A DNA stretch of 8,713 bases, from positions 1 through 8,713 of the forward strand of contig CALAGF010000043.1 of the NCBI GenBank assembly GCA_937892345.1. The letters are read 5' to 3'. Positions within the stretch are counted from its first letter, which is position 1, and the number at the start of each line of letters is the position of its first letter. The stretch comes from an uncultured Rhodocyclaceae bacterium. Its GTDB lineage: Bacteria > Pseudomonadota > Gammaproteobacteria > Burkholderiales > Rhodocyclaceae. The translations under genes were made by a program, and so were the position numbers. This document shows, one piece after another, positions 5,832 through 8,713 of the stretch. A model generated the notes under the pieces. It was not told where the DNA came from and did not search any database. It saw nothing but the letters and a program-made list of their open reading frames with translations.

Positions 5832-7868
5832 ATGCTGTCACTGACCCGTCTGCAACGGTATTACCTGTACTACACGGTTGTATTCCTTTCGTTCGTCTTC
5901 TTGCTTGGTGTACTCGAACGCCACGGGATGCCGCCGCGCTGGGTCGGTTATGCCTTCCTGGTCTTTACCATCACGATGTACGCGACCATCGGTGTCTTCA
6001 GCCGAACCACCGATGTGTCCGAATATTATGTCGCTGGACGCCGCGTGCCGGCGTTCTTCAACGGGATGGCCACGGGTGCCGACTGGATGAGCGCCGCCTC
6101 GTTCATGGGGCTGGCCGGCACACTCTATCTTTCCGGGTTTGAAGGCTTGGCCTATGTGATTGGCTGGACTGGCGGCTTTGTACTGGTGGCTTTGTTGCTC
6201 GCCCCCTATCTCCGCCGTTTCGGGCAATTCACCATTCCCGATTTCCTCAGCGCACGCTACGGCGGAAACGAGATTCGTCTGGTGGCTGTGGGTGCCGCCA
6301 TCCTGGCCTCCTTTGTTTATGTGGTCGCGCAGATTTACGGCGTCGGGGTGATTACCAGCCGCTTTGTCAGCTTGCAATTCGAGATCGGGGTATTTGTCGG
6401 GCTGGCCGGTATCCTGGTCTGTTCATTTCTCGGGGGCATGCGTGCGGTCACTTGGACCCAGGTAGCGCAATACCTGATCTTGATTGTTGCTTACATTACG
6501 CCGGTTGCCATCCTTTCCTACAACGTGACCGGTGTGCCGGTGCCTCAGGTGGTTTATGGCCAGGTGCTTGAGCAAGTCACAGAACTCGAAACCCGACTGT
6601 TCAATTCCCCTTCCGAATTGCAGGTGCGCGAGATGTACCACGATCGCGCCGATATGTACGCCCAGAAGATCATGCAGTTGCCGCAATCGCTGACCATGGA
6701 ACGCGATCGGCTCTCAGCCCAGATCAATGAACTCAAGGCCGGCGATACGCCGATGCGCGATATCGTTGCGCTGGAGCGCCTGCGTCGCGAACTGCCGCAT
6801 GATCCAGAACAAGCCAAGGCTCGCTGGGAAAACGAGATGTTCAATGCGGTCGACCGTAGCAAGCCGCCCGTGCATCATGCCGAAGCCTTTCCAGGCGATA
6901 CCGAAGAGCAGCGTGATGCCCAGCGTCTGAATTTTCTGGCGCTGATCTTTTGTCTCACCATTGGCACGGCCTCTCTGCCCCATGTACTGATGCGCTACTA
7001 CACGACACCCTCGGTATCGCAAGCGCGGCAGTCGGTTTTCTGGTCCTTGCTATTTATCATCGCGCTGTATGTCACGGCGCCGGCTTATGCTGTTTTTGCC
7101 AAACACGAGGTCCTTTCCCATCTTGCCGGTATACCGATCACCAAGCTACCCAGTTGGGTGGCAGCGTGGAGCAAGGTGGGGCTGGTGTCGATAGAAGATA
7201 TCAATGGTGACGGCATTCTTCAGCTGGCGGAACTGGCACTCAATCCAGATGTGATCGTGCTGGCGACGCCGGAAATCGCCGGCATGCCTTATGTGGTCTC
7301 AGGTCTGGTTGCGGCAGGTGCCTTGGCAGCAGCCCTGTCCACTGCGGATGGTTTGTTGCTGACCATTACCAGCGCGCTGTCCCACGATGTCTATTACCGG
7401 ATCTTCCGTCCTGGCGCTTCGACCCAATTTCGTCTCGTCATATCCAAATCATTGCTATTGGTTGTCGCAGTGCTGGCAGCAACCGTTGCTGCGCAGAAGC
7501 CGGGGACCATTCTTTCGATGGTAGCCTGGGCATTTTCGATTGCCGGTTCGGCATTTTTTCCTGCACTCGTACTGGGCATTTTCTGGGCGAGAGCGACCAG
7601 GGTCGGTGCGATTGCGGGCATGCTTGCCGGCCTCTCAATGAGTTTGTACTACATCATGCGCCTTGAATTTGGCAGCTTTTCTTGGCTTGGCTTGGGTGAG
7701 TTTCCGATGGAGCCCTGGTTCCACCTTCAATCAACCTCAGCGGGTGTTTTCGGTGTCGCAGCGGGATTTTTCGTCAACATCGTGCTCAGTTTGATGACCA
7801 AGCCTTCGCCGCAGGCTGAAGAGTTTCTGGATCGTATCCGCCAGATGGGTCAGAAAGGAGGGCGCTGA
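5832..7868 (+). CDS. Sodium:solute symporter, VC_2705 subfamily, large subunit (SSF family)
   Basis: This 678-residue inner-membrane transporter has about 13-14 predicted helices. SSF features include GADWMSAASFMGLAG (82-96), FTIPDFLSARYG (133-144) and TASLPHVLMRYYT (379-391). LSTADGLLLTITSALSHD (502-519) carries S503/T504 where PutP has its Na2-site Ser/Thr. It should import a small organic anion, likely acetate or another monocarboxylate, driven by sodium; the substrate is inferred from the family. The overlapping DUF4212 gene downstream places it in the two-subunit VC_2705 class rather than ActP. Two loops stand out. About 235-365 is a long charged, helix-rich insertion, and 456-467 (DINGDGILQLAE) is a textbook EF-hand calcium loop; both map to periplasmic loops if the PutP topology holds. 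The ATG lies seven bases after the preceding stop with no visible Shine-Dalgarno, so coupling is likely. Only the start is slightly uncertain. Confidence 0.92.
   Translation: MLSLTRLQRYYLYYTVVFLSFVFLLGVLERHGMPPRWVGYAFLVFTITMYATIGVFSRTTDVSEYYVAGRRVPAFFNGMATGADWMSAASFMGLAGTLYLSGFEGLAYVIGWTGGFVLVALLLAPYLRRFGQFTIPDFLSARYGGNEIRLVAVGAAILASFVYVVAQIYGVGVITSRFVSLQFEIGVFVGLAGILVCSFLGGMRAVTWTQVAQYLILIVAYITPVAILSYNVTGVPVPQVVYGQVLEQVTELETRLFNSPSELQVREMYHDRADMYAQKIMQLPQSLTMERDRLSAQINELKAGDTPMRDIVALERLRRELPHDPEQAKARWENEMFNAVDRSKPPVHHAEAFPGDTEEQRDAQRLNFLALIFCLTIGTASLPHVLMRYYTTPSVSQARQSVFWSLLFIIALYVTAPAYAVFAKHEVLSHLAGIPITKLPSWVAAWSKVGLVSIEDINGDGILQLAELALNPDVIVLATPEIAGMPYVVSGLVAAGALAAALSTADGLLLTITSALSHDVYYRIFRPGASTQFRLVISKSLLLVVAVLAATVAAQKPGTILSMVAWAFSIAGSAFFPALVLGIFWARATRVGAIAGMLAGLSMSLYYIMRLEFGSFSWLGLGEFPMEPWFHLQSTSAGVFGVAAGFFVNIVLSLMTKPSPQAEEFLDRIRQMGQKGGR
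7854..7862 (+). promoter_or_regulatory. Near-perfect Shine-Dalgarno for the symporter small subunit
   Basis: AAAGGAGGG lies five bases before the ATG at 7868, inside the last codons of the large-subunit gene. It is the strongest ribosome binding site in the window and fixes the start of the small subunit, which overlaps the upstream stop codon by one base. Confidence 0.75.
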
Positions 7869-8122
7869 TGTCGGCACGCCCGGTTTCCCCGTATTGGCGT
7901 AAAACACGGCGCCTGACGATGAGCCTTCTGGTGATCTGGATCGCGCTGACCTTCGGCGTCAACTGGTTTGCACGCGAACTGAACCAAATTGTTGTGCTCG
8001 GATTCCCGCTAGGTTTTTACCTCGGTGCCCAAGGGGCCATGTTGCTTTATCTGGGCTTGATCTGGTTTTACAACCGGCAAATGAGAAAACTGGATGCCGC
8101 CTATGGCATCGCAGATGATTGA
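7868..8122 (+). CDS. Sodium:solute symporter small subunit (DUF4212)
   Basis: This 84-residue inner-membrane protein has two hydrophobic helices, about 18-36 and 45-68. Its layout is that of the DUF4212 / VC_2705-associated small subunit: YWRKTRRLT near the N-terminus, FGVNWFARELN after the first helix, GFPLGFYLGAQGAMLLYL through the second, then WFYNRQMRKLDAAYG. It is expected to form a complex with the large symporter protein encoded immediately upstream. The start codon shares one base with the upstream stop (TGATG) and has a strong Shine-Dalgarno, so the pair is co-transcribed and the small subunit may be made at a high rate. Its length is normal for the family and nothing is missing. Confidence 0.9.
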   Translation: MSARPVSPYWRKTRRLTMSLLVIWIALTFGVNWFARELNQIVVLGFPLGFYLGAQGAMLLYLGLIWFYNRQMRKLDAAYGIADD

Positions 8123-8402
8123 GCGAGCGTCCATGCTTGTTTTCGCGCTGGGTGCCATGCGCGCCATCCTTGAAATGCTTGCGTATAGCCTGCTGGGTCA
8201 GGGGATGCTTTATCTATTGGTCGGAGATAAAAGAAACAGCAATCCAGTTTATCAGCTATTTTCATTGTTGACCCGACACCCACGAATGCTGGTCGAGAAA
8301 ATTCTGCCAAGCACCTGCAGTGCGCTTCTCGTCGGCGCAATCACCTTCTTCATTCTGCTTGGGCTATGGCTGGGACTCGCATTGATGCGAAAGTTTATTT
8401 GA
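8115..8402 (+). CDS. Small two-helix membrane protein of unknown function
   Basis: With the ATG at 8115 the protein has 95 residues. Hydrophobic segments cover about 7-36 and 66-91, joined by a basic, polar linker (DKRNSNPVYQLFSLLTRHPR). From memory it resembles small uncharacterised betaproteobacterial membrane proteins with a YSLLGQG stretch followed by N-x-V-Y-Q-L-F; I cannot name a function. The start is uncertain: the frame is also open from ATG 8094, and ATG 8133 would give 89 residues; none has a clear ribosome binding site. I chose 8115 because it overlaps the DUF4212 stop by only 8 bases, the usual style of a coupled gene. The middle is less GC-rich than its neighbours (24 of 60 bases G/C at 8221-8280). 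It ends the operon, and its stop codon lies inside the promoter of the tRNA gene. Confidence 0.65.
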   Translation: MIERASMLVFALGAMRAILEMLAYSLLGQGMLYLLVGDKRNSNPVYQLFSLLTRHPRMLVEKILPSTCSALLVGAITFFILLGLWLGLALMRKFI

Positions 8403-8426
8403 CCAACGCTGCGCTTCTGCTACAAT
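8399..8426 (+). promoter_or_regulatory. Sigma70 promoter of tRNA-Ser
   Basis: TTGACC (8399-8404) and TACAAT (8421-8426) are separated by 16 bases and match the -35 and -10 consensus well. Transcription would start around 8432-8434, a few bases before the mature tRNA 5' end at 8438. The GC-rich stretch GCGCGGC after the -10 box resembles the discriminator of stringently controlled stable-RNA promoters. The -35 box overlaps the stop codon (8400-8402) of the upstream gene. Confidence 0.75.
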
Positions 8427-8437
8427 GCGCGGCTTCC

Positions 8438-8530
<93 letters not shown>

Positions 8531-8537
8531 AACACTC

Positions 8538-8574
8538 AAAAAAGCTCCTGATTTTAGGGGCTTTTTTGTTTTTT
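8538..8574 (+). terminator. Intrinsic terminator after tRNA-Ser
   Basis: GCTCCT (8544-8549) pairs with AGGGGC (8556-8561, one G-U wobble) around a 6-base loop, flanked by an A-run at 8538-8543 and a T-run with a single G at 8562-8574. The A and T runs can extend the stem, so it may work on both strands. It is the only clear terminator in the window, so it probably serves both the tRNA and read-through from the operon. Confidence 0.85.
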
Positions 8575-8713
8575 GCCCTCTGTAGCCCACCACTCAGCCC
8601 ACCACATGAAATATTGGCGGCTGAAAGGAAAAAGCCCGCGATGTGCCGGCTCAGTAAAAACAGGTTTGGGCGATCGCCGCCATGCTTCCACTTGAAAGAA
8701 ATGTGCCAGCGGC
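8575..8713. other. Non-coding tail after tRNA-Ser; no gene supported
   Basis: Beyond the terminator I find no convincing gene. Present are the tandem 10-mer repeat, a perfect 10-bp palindrome GGCGATCGCC (8669-8678), and two near-identical words, ATGTGCCGGC (8641-8650) and ATGTGCCAGC (8701-8710), exactly 60 bases apart. A 29-codon + strand frame from ATG 8606 and minus-strand frames open to the window edge exist, but none has a recognisable sequence or a start signal. The region could be the near end of an element inserted at the tRNA, or plain spacer. Confidence 0.4.
8584..8605. repeat. Tandem direct repeat AGCCCACCAC x2 downstream of the tRNA
   Basis: The 10-mer AGCCCACCAC occurs at 8584-8593 and 8596-8605 with two bases between, a period of 12. 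Closely spaced direct repeats just past a tRNA 3' end recall arm-type binding sites of tyrosine integrases, but no integrase is visible in the window. Confidence 0.6.

Noticed and set aside
5832..7868. Acetate permease ActP
   Set aside because: The overlapping DUF4212 small subunit and the EF-hand and long-insert loops fit the two-subunit VC_2705 class better; ActP is usually paired with a YjcH-type small protein.
8094..8402. Earlier ATG at 8094 as start of the last operon gene
   Set aside because: It would overlap the DUF4212 gene by 29 bases and add seven polar residues (MPPMASQ) before the hydrophobic segment, with no ribosome binding site; 8115 is more economical, though not proven.
8606..8695. 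29-codon + strand frame starting ATG just after the tandem repeat
   Set aside because: No ribosome binding site, no similarity I recognise, and the length is within chance.
8554..8713. Minus-strand frame open from the window edge to a stop next to the tRNA terminator
   Set aside because: Its roughly 50 codons run into the terminator hairpin and translate to low-complexity Trp/Lys-rich sequence with no family resemblance; the edge leaves no start to judge.

Overview
The window looks like ordinary chromosome of a Gram-negative proteobacterium, most likely a betaproteobacterium of the Rhodocyclales kind. That placement is inferred from remembered gene order and protein style plus a GC content in the upper fifties by eye; no marker gene here proves it. 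Every gene is on the + strand, and almost no intergenic space remains before the tRNA.

Layout. Positions 1-8402 hold seven tightly packed or overlapping genes that read as one operon: (1) a 5'-truncated protein with a membrane anchor, a PAS domain and a histidine-kinase-like region that has lost its key residues, fused to an intact DEDDh 3'-5' exonuclease; (2) a stand-alone DUF294-type nucleotidyltransferase; (3) a larger paralogue of it with a cNMP-binding-like domain and a CBS pair in front; (4) a small exonuclease-fold protein that has lost most of its catalytic residues; (5) the large subunit of a VC_2705-type sodium:solute symporter; (6) its DUF4212 small subunit; (7) a small two-helix membrane protein of unknown function. 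Junctions run from an overlap of 8 bases to a gap of 19. No promoter for this operon is visible, so it probably lies upstream of the window.

Positions 8399-8574 form a complete tRNA unit: a sigma70 promoter whose -35 box overlaps the stop codon of gene 7, a tRNA-Ser(GGA) with encoded CCA, and an intrinsic terminator. The last ~140 bases carry a short tandem repeat but no gene I can support. Such spots downstream of tRNAs are often integration sites.

How the genes may work together. VC_2705/DUF4212 symporters are thought to take up small carboxylates such as acetate, and they are commonly found beside CBS/DUF294 proteins and DnaQ-like exonucleases. Here that accessory set is doubled and mirrored: exonuclease, nucleotidyltransferase, nucleotidyltransferase, exonuclease. 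In each pair one member carries sensor domains. One exonuclease keeps its active site and the other has lost it, while both nucleotidyltransferases look intact. A nucleotide-transfer and removal cycle that tunes uptake in response to adenylate or membrane signals is a reasonable hypothesis, but the sequence does not prove it.
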